From Phycisphaerae bacterium (GTDB lineage: Bacteria; Planctomycetota; Phycisphaerae; UBA1845): 64,000 nucleotides of DNA. The DNA lies in the NCBI GenBank assembly GCA_029260215.1, contig JAJDDQ010000067.1:62001-126000 (forward strand), given 5' to 3'. Made by a program: the position numbers and the translations under genes. Positions 32,378-42,497 of this stretch are shown in pieces. Within the stretch, counting starts at the first letter, position 1, and the number at the start of each line of letters is the position of its first letter. A model generated the notes under the pieces. The model saw only the letters and a list, made by a program, of their open reading frames with translations. It made no database searches and was not told the origin of the DNA.

Positions 32378-35221
32378 ATGACTGGGGTGAAAATCGGGGT
32401 ACGCGCAGCCTGCGCGGTCGCATGGTTTCTCGTGACCACGCACGCAGCCGTCGGTCAAACCGTTTATTGGATCAATGCAGGTTCCGGGGACTTTAGCCAA
32501 GTGGACCTCGAAGCGGGGGACTCGTGTGAATCGCTGTTGGGCTCGTTGGCCAGCCCGCACGACCTGGCAGTCGATCTGGCTGGCGGGAAGGTGTACTGGA
32601 CGCAGGGTCTGCCCTTTGTTCAGCCGCGCATCCGCCGGGCGAATCTTGACGGGACCGACGTCGAAGACCTCGTCACGGACGGTTTGGGCGCACCGTCGGG
32701 CATCGCCCTGCACCACTCTGACAAAAAGATTTACTGGACCGACGGCGCGCTCGCCAAAGTCATGCGCGCGGACTTCGACGGCGGAAACGTCGAGATGGTC
32801 GTCGAAAACCTGAGCACGCCGTGGGGCATCGCCATCGATCGACTCGGCGAACACGTCTACTGGACGGATATCGGATGGAACACGGTCATGCGCGCGCCGC
32901 TCAGCGGTGCGTACATGCAGGTGCTCGCCCTCGATCAAGAGCAGCCCTTCGACATCGCGATCGATCACGGCGACGACCGCGTGTACTGGACCAGCGCCGG
33001 TTCGGGCGACATTCGCCGCGCCCGCCTCGACGGTGAAGAAATCGAAACGGTCATGGACACCGCCGGCGATCCTCTCGGATTAGCTTTCGATCGGGCGGCT
33101 GGGAAACTCTACTGGACCGACGGCGATGCGAATCTCGTCCGCCGCGTCAACATTGACGGCACGGAAATCGAAGACGTGTGCGACTCGGGTGTAGCCTCAC
33201 CTCAGGGAATAGCCGTAGTTCGCCGGCAGTTGTTTGTCGATCGCGACGCGACGGGGGCGGATCGCGATGGCTCGTCGTGGTGTCGCGCACTGCCATCGCT
33301 GTCGCGCGCGCTCAACGCGGTGAACCCGGGCACGATCATCCGCGTGGCTGACGGCCTGTATGTCCCCGACGTGGGGAATCTGACCGAACCGCGAAAAGCG
33401 ACCTTCGACCTTGCCCCCGACGTTGTTTTGGAAGGCGGATACGCCGGTTGCGGTGCGAATGACCCGGACGAACGAGACATCGAATTGTACGAGACGATTC
33501 TCAGCGGCGATCTCAACAGCGACGATACGCCGGACTTCGGCGACCGCACAGACAACTGCTACCACGTCGTCACTAACGGCGATCCGAACGTTACCGAAAC
33601 GACTGTGATGGACGGCTTCACCGTTCAAAGCGGCTACGCGAACGGCACGCTGGCGGAAAAAACCGATCAGGGCAGCGGCCTGCACAATCACAACGGCTTC
33701 CCCGACTTCACGGGCAAGCCGACGCTGCGCAACTGCCTCTTCCGCGACAACTTCGCCACCAACCACGGCACGGTCAACGACCACGGCGGCATGACCATCA
33801 TCAACTGCGAATTGCGCGACAACCAGGCTGACATGTGGGCCGGCGGCCTGTTCATCCAGCGCGATCTGGACACGACCGTCATCGACACGCGCTTCATCAA
33901 CAACAGCACGGGCGGTACGTTGGGCGGCGGGGGCGGCTCAGCCAACGCAGGCCGTGCGACGTTTACGAACTGTCTCTGGTCGGGCAACGTCTCCATCACC
34001 AGCGGCGGCGGCGCGTACAACCACAGCGGGGCGACGCCTACGTTCACGAACTGCCGGTTCGAGAACAACCAGTCCAAACAGGGCGGCGGCATGTACAACA
34101 CCGACGCCAGCAAGCCCGAACTCATCGACTGCACATTCACCAACAACACGGCTGACGATGTCGCAGCCGGGGCGTACTTCATCGAAGGCAGCGACGGCGA
34201 ACTGACGCGCTGCACGTTTGAAGGAAACACTTCCGGATCGAACGGAGGGGGCGTGGTGTGTGTCAACAGCAGTCCCACGTTCCGTCACTGCCGGTTCATC
34301 GCCAACACAGCGGGCGGCAACGGCGGCGGGATGGAGAATATTTTCGATTCAGCGCCTCTGGTGCTCGATACCGTGTTCATCAACAATTCAGCCAAGGACG
34401 GCGGCGGTCTGCACTGCGCGTTCGACAGCGATCCGATGCTGATTAGCTGCAAATTCCACGGCAATGACGCGACCATCGGCGGCGGTGCAGCCTCATTGCT
34501 CGACAGTGATCCCACGTTCTTCAATGCCGTGTTCAGCGGCAACAGTGCCATTGTAAAAGGCGGCGCGATTCACAATGTCGACAGCGACACCGAATTCATC
34601 AATTGCACAATGTGGGCCAACCACGCGCCCACCGCGGGCGGCATCAACGTGGCATTCAGCCTGCCGACGATTCGCAACTGCGCGATTTTGGGCAATACGA
34701 ATGAGTCAGGCACGGGTGAAGCCGCTCAGATCGAATACACCGGCCCGGTCGCTCCGGAAATCTCGTACAGCAACATTCAGGGTTTGAATCGGTTCAAAGG
34801 CGACAACAACATCGGCGACGAACCGGATTGGCCCCAGGCGGCGGGCGAAGACGGCGAAGTCGGCACGGAAGACGATGCGCCCCGCCCCGGCATCGGCTCG
34901 CCCTGCATCGATGCCGGCGACAATGAGGCTGTCCCCGAGTGGCTGGAGACGGATGTCGCGATGGGTAGGCGAATCGCGCGAGGCCGATTCCCGTTCGATC
35001 CGTCCGACACGGTCAGCCCCAATGTGGACATCGGCGCGTTCGAACTGATCCTCGGCGATTTGAACGGCGACGGCACTTCGGACCTATCGGACTACACGCT
35101 CTGGTTTGCCTGCGAGGGCGAAAGCTCCGACGATTGCGACTCAGCCGACCTCGATGGCGACGGCGACCTAGACGTCCTGGACTGGGCTGGCATGCAATGG
35201 GCGATTTCGACCGCTCCTTGA
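32378..35221 (+). CDS. Secreted YWTD-propeller / beta-helix / dockerin-like surface protein
   Basis: A 947-residue protein from ATG 32378, with AAGGAG at an 8-base spacer. A signal peptide ends near TTHAAVGQ. Next come six LDL-receptor class B-type repeats with the pattern KIYWTD...RANLDG (about 28-285), enough for one propeller. From about 290 to 850 it has parallel beta-helix/polymorphic-repeat motifs (GGGMYN, TFTNCLWSGN, CRFENNQS). The tail carries two EF-hand/dockerin-like loops (DLNGDGTSDLSDY and DLDGDGDLDVLDW). It is probably exported and calcium-binding; its ligand is unknown. It may be independent of the pilus genes, having its own promoter. Confidence 0.88.
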   Translation: MTGVKIGVRAACAVAWFLVTTHAAVGQTVYWINAGSGDFSQVDLEAGDSCESLLGSLASPHDLAVDLAGGKVYWTQGLPFVQPRIRRANLDGTDVEDLVTDGLGAPSGIALHHSDKKIYWTDGALAKVMRADFDGGNVEMVVENLSTPWGIAIDRLGEHVYWTDIGWNTVMRAPLSGAYMQVLALDQEQPFDIAIDHGDDRVYWTSAGSGDIRRARLDGEEIETVMDTAGDPLGLAFDRAAGKLYWTDGDANLVRRVNIDGTEIEDVCDSGVASPQGIAVVRRQLFVDRDATGADRDGSSWCRALPSLSRALNAVNPGTIIRVADGLYVPDVGNLTEPRKATFDLAPDVVLEGGYAGCGANDPDERDIELYETILSGDLNSDDTPDFGDRTDNCYHVVTNGDPNVTETTVMDGFTVQSGYANGTLAEKTDQGSGLHNHNGFPDFTGKPTLRNCLFRDNFATNHGTVNDHGGMTIINCELRDNQADMWAGGLFIQRDLDTTVIDTRFINNSTGGTLGGGGGSANAGRATFTNCLWSGNVSITSGGGAYNHSGATPTFTNCRFENNQSKQGGGMYNTDASKPELIDCTFTNNTADDVAAGAYFIEGSDGELTRCTFEGNTSGSNGGGVVCVNSSPTFRHCRFIANTAGGNGGGMENIFDSAPLVLDTVFINNSAKDGGGLHCAFDSDPMLISCKFHGNDATIGGGAASLLDSDPTFFNAVFSGNSAIVKGGAIHNVDSDTEFINCTMWANHAPTAGGINVAFSLPTIRNCAILGNTNESGTGEAAQIEYTGPVAPEISYSNIQGLNRFKGDNNIGDEPDWPQAAGEDGEVGTEDDAPRPGIGSPCIDAGDNEAVPEWLETDVAMGRRIARGRFPFDPSDTVSPNVDIGAFELILGDLNGDGTSDLSDYTLWFACEGESSDDCDSADLDGDGDLDVLDWAGMQWAISTAP

Positions 35222-35240
35222 GCGGCAATGACTCTTCGGC

Positions 35241-35402
35241 TTGTGCAATGTGAGGCTATTTGCTGTATCTTCCTTGTGATAGGAACCGATCTTTTCCCCC
35301 CTTGCGAAGGGGGGACACAGGGGGGTTTCGACCATAGTGACGGTTCACCTTGCAAGAAGAACCTCCCCCAGCCCCTCCTTCGTAAGGAGGGGAGCAGGAA
35401 GG
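35241..35402. repeat. Interspersed GC-rich repeat (family B, copy 2)
   Basis: Shares with the other copies the CCCCCCTTGC.../...GGGGGG hairpin near 35295-35315, the spacer with GCAAGAAGAACCTCCCCC and the second hairpin CCCCTCCTTCG/...AAGGAGGGG. A TTGTGCAATG sequence at its left end matches the flank of copies 3 and 4. Gap 35222-35606 holds nothing else recognisable. Confidence 0.8.
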
Positions 35403-35606
35403 CAAATCATCGCATCCACAAGACCCAACGGCGTGTGCCACCGTCTGACGTTGCACGCAACCGAAGAGTTACAGACGACGCAGGCCCGCGAACGGTTTTT
35501 TCGGTAATCGCGTCATCCAAATCCCGAGGTCGCGTGTCAATCTGTTGGGAACCGGCGACGGGCCGGTCTCGATGGAACGCAACAATCGCACTTGGAGACG
35601 TGAAAC

Positions 35607-36632
35607 ATGACGAATACGAAAACCGGCCAATGGGTCACAACACTGCTGGTTCCGGCGATCATCGCGCTGGCCGCCTTCGGATGCGTGAAGCGGAAGGAGA
35701 CGATCACGGTCAAACCGGACGGCTCGATGCACTGGTGGATCGAGGTCGAAGGCGATCGCGAGGACATGGAGAACGGTGCCCCCGCACTGGCCAAGGCGGA
35801 CGGCTGGGTCTTCAAGGAGCGTGTCGAGAAGGGGGACGACGACAAGCAAAAGGTCTACCGCGAAGCTGTCGTGACCATCCCCGCTGGCCAACCGATCCCG
35901 TCGACCTACCCGACCGCCGATGCGGAAGGCGAAGCACTGGCGATGCGTCACGCCACGACGGTCACGGTCGAACGCACAGCCGACGGCACGCTGTATCATT
36001 TCAAACGCGTGTGTGAGCCGAGACCGTCGGCGTTTGTGGATGTCTGGTGGAACTCGGTGTACGAGGATTACCGCGATGTCGACCCGGATGATATGAGTGA
36101 GTCTGAAGCGCGCAAGTTCGTGGATGCACTGGTCGAAGTCGAACGACACAAACAGCAGGGCTTGATTCGCCGGGCGTTGCGGAATTCCAAACAGTCGTGG
36201 CCTCAATTGTTGCTGCTCGATGTGCTGGGTCGCGCCGACTCGATCCTGCGAGACGTTGATACGGATGAGATCCTGCACTTGCTGGTGACGGCCGAGGATG
36301 ATTCCACCGACGACTCCGATCCGCTGGCGGAGATCGCGCAGCGTGTCGATGAACAGATCGACGCAGCCGTCGACGACGCACTTCGCAACGCGAACCTCAG
36401 CAAGGCCGACGTGCGTGCGTTCAACCGACAGTTGAAGTCGGAACGACGACGCTACGCCATCACGGAAGACTACCACGACGACGGCTGGGAAATCAGCGTT
36501 GAGATGCCGGGCGAGATTCTCGGCCACAACGGCGACAAGATCGAAAACGGGCGCGTCGTCTGGGAGAGAAACGGCGAACATTTCTACGACCGGGTCGTGG
36601 AGATGCTGGTAACGTCACGCGTGTCCGACTGA
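35607..36632 (+). CDS. Lipoprotein of unknown function, operon with ECF sigma factor
   Basis: A 341-residue protein with a type II signal peptide ending in the lipobox LAAFGC (Cys26), so it is predicted to be membrane-anchored in the periplasm. The mature part is charged, with MHWWIEVEGDREDMENG, a helical middle (about 160-280) and a C-terminal beta-rich segment. No family is recognised. It lies 13 bp before an ECF sigma factor gene and may be a sensing or target component of that system. Confidence 0.75.
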   Translation: MTNTKTGQWVTTLLVPAIIALAAFGCVKRKETITVKPDGSMHWWIEVEGDREDMENGAPALAKADGWVFKERVEKGDDDKQKVYREAVVTIPAGQPIPSTYPTADAEGEALAMRHATTVTVERTADGTLYHFKRVCEPRPSAFVDVWWNSVYEDYRDVDPDDMSESEARKFVDALVEVERHKQQGLIRRALRNSKQSWPQLLLLDVLGRADSILRDVDTDEILHLLVTAEDDSTDDSDPLAEIAQRVDEQIDAAVDDALRNANLSKADVRAFNRQLKSERRRYAITEDYHDDGWEISVEMPGEILGHNGDKIENGRVVWERNGEHFYDRVVEMLVTSRVSD

Positions 36633-36645
36633 CAAGAAGCCGAAG

Positions 36646-37197
36646 ATGCGACACAGCGATCGTTCAAAGCGAGCTGGAGCAGGTGCCCGGATGGCTACAG
36701 CGCAGGTTGACCCACATTTTGAAGCGCACCGCGGCGCGGTCTTTGGCTGGGCCTACCGGGTTGTGCGTAATCATCACGACGCGATGGACGTGACGCAGGA
36801 AGTATTCGTCAAATGGTGGCGGGCGCGCAATTCCGCAGCCATGCCGGAGAATCCGACGGCATGGCTGCGGCGTGTCACGATCAACGACAGTCTGAATTTG
36901 TGCCGGCGACGCAAGCGGACACGGACATCCGGCGACGCGACAGTGCCGGAACGCATCGCCGAGAAGCAAAGCGTCGGCGCAGAAGAAGCGGAAACGCTGA
37001 CGCGGGCGCTGGATGCGATGACCGAGCTTCAGCGCGGCGTACTGATTGCGAAGGTGTACGACGATCACACGTTCAGCGAAATCGCACGGCAGATGCAGTT
37101 GGCGATTCCGACCGTCAAAACGCACTATCTTCGAGCGCTGAAGGCAGCGCGGGGCGTGTTCAGAGTGGCTGGCTTGTTGTCCGGAGAACGATCATGA
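36646..37197 (+). CDS. ECF-type RNA polymerase sigma factor
   Basis: A 183-residue sigma-70 family protein. Region 2 contains DVTQEVFVKWWRARN and the WLRRVTINDSLNLCRRRKR segment; region 4 contains LTELQRGVLIAKVYDDHTFSEIA with the helix-turn-helix IPTVKTHYLRALKA. Region 3 is missing, as in ECF factors. An alternative start at 36691 (MATAQVDPHFE) matches the family N-terminus just as well. It is coupled to the anti-sigma gene by ATGA. Confidence 0.92.
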   Translation: MRHSDRSKRAGAGARMATAQVDPHFEAHRGAVFGWAYRVVRNHHDAMDVTQEVFVKWWRARNSAAMPENPTAWLRRVTINDSLNLCRRRKRTRTSGDATVPERIAEKQSVGAEEAETLTRALDAMTELQRGVLIAKVYDDHTFSEIARQMQLAIPTVKTHYLRALKAARGVFRVAGLLSGERS

Positions 37198-37637
37198 ATT
37201 GCGAGCGCGTTGGTGAAATGATGGCGGATTATCTCGGCGATGAATTGTCGGCGGATGATCGCGTTCTTTTTGACGAACATCTCAGCGCATGCGATGCCTG
37301 TTCGCGGGAAATCGACGAACTGATGGAAACGCTCGACGTGTTGCGACATGGCGCAGACGTACCCACCCTGTCCGTTGCGCGGCGGAGGCACGCCGTTGGA
37401 TGGCTTCAACCGTTCGCGTACGCAGCCGTTCTGCTTGTGGGGCTTGGCATCGGATGGACGATCAAACCCGCACCGCCCAGCGCCCCCGCCGAAAGCGCGC
37501 CGGCAGAGCGCGTGGATTCACCGCGTCTGCATCCGGGTTGGATCGAGGGCGCATTGGCTGCTTCGGACCACAGCGCTCCGCGACGGGTGTTCGCGCGCAA
37601 CGCGGTCCGACTGATGCGTGCCTTCGGCCGGGAATAA
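37194..37637 (+). CDS. Zinc-binding (zf-HC2) anti-sigma factor
   Basis: A 147-residue membrane protein. The N-terminal ZAS motif is present as Cys3 and HLSACDAC (His-x3-Cys-x2-Cys), a helix runs about 70-90 (FAYAAVLLVGLGIGW), and the extracytoplasmic tail is Pro/Ala-rich. It likely sequesters the ECF factor encoded just upstream (ATGA overlap) until an envelope signal is received. It is convergent with the histidine kinase gene. Confidence 0.88.
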   Translation: MNCERVGEMMADYLGDELSADDRVLFDEHLSACDACSREIDELMETLDVLRHGADVPTLSVARRRHAVGWLQPFAYAAVLLVGLGIGWTIKPAPPSAPAESAPAERVDSPRLHPGWIEGALAASDHSAPRRVFARNAVRLMRAFGRE

Positions 37638-37666
37638 CCGTCTCGTGTGAAGTGTCTTGCGACGGG

Positions 37667-39352
37667 CTACTTGACGATAACGCTCGGATGCATATCGCGC
37701 CACTGCCTGACCTTCGAGTACAACGTGCCGCGGTGAACGGGCTTGGTCATGTAATCATCGCAACCGGCGTCGAGGCATTTTTGCCGATCACCATCCATCG
37801 CGTGGGCAGTGACAGCCACAATCGCCCGTTCGTAACCGCTTTCACGCAGCGTTCTGGCTGCCTCATAACCGTCCATGACCGGCATCTGCATGTCCATCAA
37901 AATGACGTCATACGGTCGCCCGTCCCGCAGGGCGCTCATGGCCTTGTCCACGCCAATGCTGCCGTTCTCAGCCAGCGTCACCTTCGCACCTGCGTGGGAG
38001 AGGATGAAGGAAACCAGTCGCTGATTATCGGGACCATCTTCCACGAGAAGTATGTTCGTGGATGTCAGATCACTGTTGTCCGCCGCTAACTCGCTCGGCC
38101 TTCCCCCGATCCGATTGCCCTCATCCCGCTCGGAGTCCGGCGCGGCGAAGGCGGGGATTTCCAGGCGAAATCGAGTCCCCGCTCCGATTTTCGTCTCAAC
38201 GATCGTCACATCTCCGTTCATGACCCGCGCGAGGCTGCGGCAGATGGTCAGCCCCAATCCGGTACCTCCATGCATGCGCGTAGCGGACGTGTCCGCTTGC
38301 CGGAACGGTTCGAAAACATCGATCGCCTGTTGCGCAGTCATCCCGACGCCGGTGTCGACGATGTCCACACGCAGCCGTTGGCCTTGCTGTGCATCGTCTA
38401 CCCACTCGGCTTCGACGCGCACATCGCCCTTGTCGGTGAATTTTATCGCGTTGCCGATGAGGTTGATCAGAATTTGCTTGATCCGCAGCGCATCACCCAA
38501 AACACGTTTCGGGGGTGGCGATTTCCACGCGACGGTCAACGACAGCTCTTTGACGTCAGCGCGCTGTTTCAAGAGCGATACAGATTCGCTGACAAGGGCA
38601 GCAGAATCGAGCGGTTCGGACGAGGGCATCAACTGGCCTGCGTCGATTCTGGACAGATCAAGAATCTCGTTGATAAGTTGTAGGAGATGTTGGCCGTTGC
38701 GGTGGATGGTGTCGATGGCGTCGTTGTGTTGGGCCTGGGCGAGTTGGGTACCGTTTCGCCCGCGGATCATGTCCGTAAATCCGAGAATCGCGGTCATGGG
38801 CGTGCGGATTTCGTGACTCATGTTGGCGAGGAATTCGCTCTTGGACCGCGTCGCCATTTCCGTGCGCGCGTTGGATTCTTCCAATTCATCGTTGGCGTCT
38901 GAAATCGCCTTGTACGCACCTTCAAGCGCAAGCGCGTAGTCATACAGTTGTTGCTCGACGGCCTTTTCACGAGACAGGTCGCGGATGATTGCGGTGAAAA
39001 AAACCCGATCCCCCACGCGCAGGCTGTTGAGGAACAACCGGATGGGGAACGCTTCTCCGCCCTTGCGTTGAGCGGTCACTTCAAGAACGCTGCCGATCAA
39101 CGTTTCCCTGTCGTGTTTCAGATGTGTCGCGATGCTGTCGTTGTGTTCCTCGTCGAACGGCGTGGGTAGGAGTGTTGAAACGTCCTGGCCGACAGCTTCG
39201 GCGGCGGACATTTCAAAGATGTATTCCGCCGCAGGGCTGAACGCTTCGATCAAGCCCTGCGCGTTAATGACGACTATCGCGTCGCCTGCGGAATCAAAGA
39301 TCGCGCGAAAGCGAGAGTCGCCCGACTGATTCCTGGCTTGTTCCACATTCAT
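37667..39352 (-). CDS. PAS-containing hybrid histidine kinase
   Basis: A 561-residue soluble kinase. A PAS domain (about 12-125) is followed by a short coiled coil, the HisKA dimerisation helix with phosphoacceptor His180 in ANMSHEIRTP, the HATPase domain with the N box NAIKF (301-305) and G boxes DTGVGM and GTGLGL, and a C-terminal receiver with phosphorylatable Asp487 in DVILMDMQMPVMDG. No membrane segment is visible, so a cytosolic signal is likely. No separate response regulator is adjacent. Confidence 0.94.
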   Translation of the reverse strand: MNVEQARNQSGDSRFRAIFDSAGDAIVVINAQGLIEAFSPAAEYIFEMSAAEAVGQDVSTLLPTPFDEEHNDSIATHLKHDRETLIGSVLEVTAQRKGGEAFPIRLFLNSLRVGDRVFFTAIIRDLSREKAVEQQLYDYALALEGAYKAISDANDELEESNARTEMATRSKSEFLANMSHEIRTPMTAILGFTDMIRGRNGTQLAQAQHNDAIDTIHRNGQHLLQLINEILDLSRIDAGQLMPSSEPLDSAALVSESVSLLKQRADVKELSLTVAWKSPPPKRVLGDALRIKQILINLIGNAIKFTDKGDVRVEAEWVDDAQQGQRLRVDIVDTGVGMTAQQAIDVFEPFRQADTSATRMHGGTGLGLTICRSLARVMNGDVTIVETKIGAGTRFRLEIPAFAAPDSERDEGNRIGGRPSELAADNSDLTSTNILLVEDGPDNQRLVSFILSHAGAKVTLAENGSIGVDKAMSALRDGRPYDVILMDMQMPVMDGYEAARTLRESGYERAIVAVTAHAMDGDRQKCLDAGCDDYMTKPVHRGTLYSKVRQWRDMHPSVIVK

Positions 39353-39713
39353 TCCATCGCCGCCATTTCCAGGTAAGCGTACACAGTCGCCACGCGAATC
39401 GTGACGTGCCTGACCCTTGATTAGCTATAGTGTGAATATCGGTTCGCCCGAACACCCTCCCCACACGGATACGCCGCAATAGGCGATATCACCCTATGCG
39501 ACGCTGAAAACAGGGGATTCGCACCAGGGTTCCTACTGGGTAAGGCACGGCGGTTACCGCGTTTCGCGGATGGATATCCCAAGCATCGCACGTGCCGATA
39601 TGCGGACCAACGGATAGACGATTACCGGGCAACGACTGGATTCCGGCGGATTTGCCCTCGCTGAACCGCGATCTCATTGGCTGAACATGCCATCTGTCGC
39701 GGCGACCAACTGC
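39353..39713. other. Intergenic region without recognised gene
   Basis: This 361-bp gap between the kinase start and the end of a ketosynthase gene contains no open frame with protein-like composition and no tRNA fold. Small inverted repeats such as GCGGTTACCGC occur but are not distinctive. Confidence 0.4.
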
Positions 39714-40985
39714 TCAATCGACCCGGCGGTAGATCGCTGCTGCGTCGTGGCCGGTAAAGCCGGTCGAAATCTTCAGGAGCGTTCGCACATCGGCGGTGGC
39801 CGTCTGCGTGGCGAGCGGGACGGGCAGTCGCGTGCATTGGGCGCGGGAGTGCAGCGTGCCGGGGATCGCACCGTTTTTCATCGCGAGCAGAGCGCCGGCC
39901 AACTCGATGATCGCGCTGGCTGCCAGCGTATGGCCTATGTGCGGTTTGAGGGCGGTTGCGATCGCTTCAGTCCTGTGCCCTTTGAACGCGTCGGCGATGC
40001 AGACAGCCTCATATCCGTCGGAGATGGTAGTTGAGGCTGCGTGGGGCACGATGAGGTCGATCCCCTCGGGCGAGACACCGCTGTCGTGCATGACGCGCTC
40101 GATGGTCTTGCGCAGGTATTGGCTGCGGACATCGGGGATGGAGTGCTTCCAGCCTTGATGCGCGAAGTGCCCGCCAAGATACTCGGCGTAGGGCGTCACG
40201 CCGCGTCGCTCGGCTGACGACGCAGATTCGAGCACGAGGGCGGCTGCTCCTTCTCCGACGTAGAAACCCTTCGACTCAGGGTCGAACGGTTTCATCAGCC
40301 CCTTGCCAGCGTGGATTTCGAGCTTGCGGAACCACTCGATACGCACGCCGGTATCGAAGGCTTCTCCGCCGACAACGACCATTGTCTCCGCCCGGCCTGA
40401 GCGTATGCGATCGGCTGCGATTTCGATGGCGAAGGCACCGGACGCACACGCGTTGTGTGCGCTGGTGGAAAACCCGTGAAAACCGAAGGCTTTGCCGATG
40501 GCGTGTACGTAGACAAAGTTCTGAACGTTGTAGAAACTGGGGGCAAGCACCTCGTAGAGCTTCGGCGGACCGTCGGGGCCGCCCTCGAGAGTCGCGCACC
40601 GCTCGAACATGGTCGCGACCGCCCTCTCCACGCCGGGCGCTTCAAAAGCCTGCACCGCGCCGATGTTGTTGTCCTCACGATCGTAAGTCAGTTGCGCGTC
40701 TTCGATGGCCAAATCGATGGCGGCCAAAGCGTAGGCCAGGTCGCGATAACCGGCGTAATCGTTGCGTTCAAGAAATTCATGATGCGGGCGAATAGTCGGT
40801 AGAGCAGGGGGCATCGATGCGACGTGGAATTCGGTTTCAGCGCCAAGGTCGATGCACAACTGGCGCGGGGCGACGGCGCATCGCCCTTCGCTCAACCCCC
40901 GCCAATAAGCGTCCCGCCCGATGCCGATTGACGTCACAGGCCCCAAGCCCGTAATCATCACACGTTCACCGTTGGGAGGATTCAT
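39714..40985 (-). CDS. Beta-ketoacyl synthase (distal gene of ACP-KS-KS operon)
   Basis: A 423-residue thiolase-fold condensing enzyme. The active-site triad is intact: nucleophile Cys180 in SAHNACASGAF, His315 in IVPHAAST and His352 in LKPHIGHTLAAS. It differs from housekeeping FabF in the altered first His motif (PHAAST instead of NAHGTST) and in an extra N-terminal segment, so it probably serves a specialised pathway. It starts 13 bp after the first ketosynthase gene, in an operon with ACP and DUF1702. Confidence 0.88.
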   Translation of the reverse strand: MNPPNGERVMITGLGPVTSIGIGRDAYWRGLSEGRCAVAPRQLCIDLGAETEFHVASMPPALPTIRPHHEFLERNDYAGYRDLAYALAAIDLAIEDAQLTYDREDNNIGAVQAFEAPGVERAVATMFERCATLEGGPDGPPKLYEVLAPSFYNVQNFVYVHAIGKAFGFHGFSTSAHNACASGAFAIEIAADRIRSGRAETMVVVGGEAFDTGVRIEWFRKLEIHAGKGLMKPFDPESKGFYVGEGAAALVLESASSAERRGVTPYAEYLGGHFAHQGWKHSIPDVRSQYLRKTIERVMHDSGVSPEGIDLIVPHAASTTISDGYEAVCIADAFKGHRTEAIATALKPHIGHTLAASAIIELAGALLAMKNGAIPGTLHSRAQCTRLPVPLATQTATADVRTLLKISTGFTGHDAAAIYRRVD

Positions 40986-40998
40986 CCGCTTTGCCCGC

Positions 40999-42183
40999 CT
41001 ACGCCTTCGCCAAAACGACGGCGCTGTTGTATCCGCCGAATCCGGCGGAGTTGTTGAGTGCTGCCCGAACGCCCGTCTTTCGCGGCACGTCGATTAACGC
41101 TTCCATTTCGCAAGGTTCCAAAGGCTCGTTGAGGTGCCACGTGGGAATCAACGTCTGGTTTTCCAGACTCAAAACGCAAGCGGCAGCCTCCATCGCACCC
41201 GCCGCCCCCATCGTATGGCCCGTAACCGCTTTGGTCGAACTGAACGGTGTGCCGGGTGCGAGGCAGTTGTTCATCACCTTGACTTCGATCATGTCGTTTT
41301 GCGGCGTGCCCGTGCCGTGGGCGTTGACGTAATCGATATCCGTAGCGTCCATATCGGCGGTGCGCAGTGCTCCGAGGATCGCCCGCGTCAGGCCGTCACC
41401 GTTCGGCTCGGGACGCGTGGGGTGGTAATCCTCGCTGGTCATGGCTGCACCAGCCAGCCGGGCACGAATCTTCACACCGCGCGCACGGGCGTCTTCCTCG
41501 CGTTCAAGCACAAAGACGGTAGCCCCTTCGCCGACGTGCAGACCGTCGCGATTTGCGTCAAACGGGCGACACGACTCGGCGGCCATCAGTCGCAATCGCA
41601 TAAAGCCGATGAATGCGAGCCGGCTGAAGCCGTCCGCCCCACCGGCCAACACGATGTCGCATTTCCTGGATTGCAGCGCGTCCAGCGCAAAAGCCAACGC
41701 GATGTTGCCGGCGGCACACGCGCCGTAGATATCGACGGCTTCGCCCATTGCGCCACAATCCCGCTGAACCGCGCGGGCGATGCAACCCGGCTGCCCCTGA
41801 ATGATGCGTTGTGCGTGCTCTTGATTCAGCCAATGGTCTGCATCGGCGGTGAGCGCGTCTTCGATAAATTCGGTTTCGCCCATCGTCGTTCCGATGGTAA
41901 CGGACACGCGTGTAGATGCATCGATGGCCGATCCGAACCCCGCGTCGGCCAGTGCTTCGCGCGCAGCCATCACAGCCAACTGCGACGCACGCCCTCCGGG
42001 AATGTCGTCGTCAACGGGTTCGGAAACGGTACACGCTTCGTGGCGGATAAGCTCAGTGGTGTCCATCGAGGTGACGGGCTTGCGACCCTCGCGGCCGGTT
42101 CGCAAACCGTCCCAGAAGGAATCGACACCGCAGCCGACGGGCGACATAACCCCGAGTCCGGTAATGACGACGTTGTGCGACAA
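40999..42183 (-). CDS. FabF-like beta-ketoacyl-ACP synthase
   Basis: A 394-residue KAS II-type enzyme. Catalytic residues are Cys156 in DIYGACAAGN, His289 in NAHGTGT and His323 in KAVTGHTMGAAG, with Lys318 conserved. The GxGGY-like C-terminal motif NSAGFGGYNSAVV is present. Both ketosynthases keep Cys-His-His, so this does not look like a KS/chain-length-factor pair, in which one partner lacks the cysteine. It lies 50 bp after the ACP gene. Confidence 0.9.
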   Translation of the reverse strand: MSHNVVITGLGVMSPVGCGVDSFWDGLRTGREGRKPVTSMDTTELIRHEACTVSEPVDDDIPGGRASQLAVMAAREALADAGFGSAIDASTRVSVTIGTTMGETEFIEDALTADADHWLNQEHAQRIIQGQPGCIARAVQRDCGAMGEAVDIYGACAAGNIALAFALDALQSRKCDIVLAGGADGFSRLAFIGFMRLRLMAAESCRPFDANRDGLHVGEGATVFVLEREEDARARGVKIRARLAGAAMTSEDYHPTRPEPNGDGLTRAILGALRTADMDATDIDYVNAHGTGTPQNDMIEVKVMNNCLAPGTPFSSTKAVTGHTMGAAGAMEAAACVLSLENQTLIPTWHLNEPLEPCEMEALIDVPRKTGVRAALNNSAGFGGYNSAVVLAKA

Positions 42184-42233
42184 AATCGCCTCCTTCGGAC
42201 ATTAGGGCGTCTTTGGCCGGGCGCCGAAAGCGA

Positions 42234-42482
42234 TCAGGCGGCGGCGAGACGGTCAGCCATCAACTCGAAGATTGCGTCAAGCGACCCAACGCGCTGAATG
42301 ACATCCTCGGGCAACTCCTGCCGGATGGTGGATTCGATCGTCGCGATCAGATGAACCGCGTCAAGCGAATCGATGCCCAATTCCGAAAGCGGCTTGGTCG
42401 TATCGACCTCCTCGGGCGATTTTTGAATCGCCTCCGCCACCCACTCAAGAATTTCCTGCCTGGCCTGTCGGTAATTAACCAT
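42234..42482 (-). CDS. Acyl carrier protein
   Basis: An 82-residue carrier with the phosphopantetheine attachment Ser39 in LGIDSLDAVHL and the usual acidic helices (ILEWVAEAIQ, EEVDTTKPLSE). It is dedicated, by position, to the two ketosynthases encoded downstream. It begins 15 bp after the DUF1702 gene. Confidence 0.93.
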   Translation of the reverse strand: MVNYRQARQEILEWVAEAIQKSPEEVDTTKPLSELGIDSLDAVHLIATIESTIRQELPEDVIQRVGSLDAIFELMADRLAAA

Positions 42483-42497
42483 GAATAACCCCGCAGT

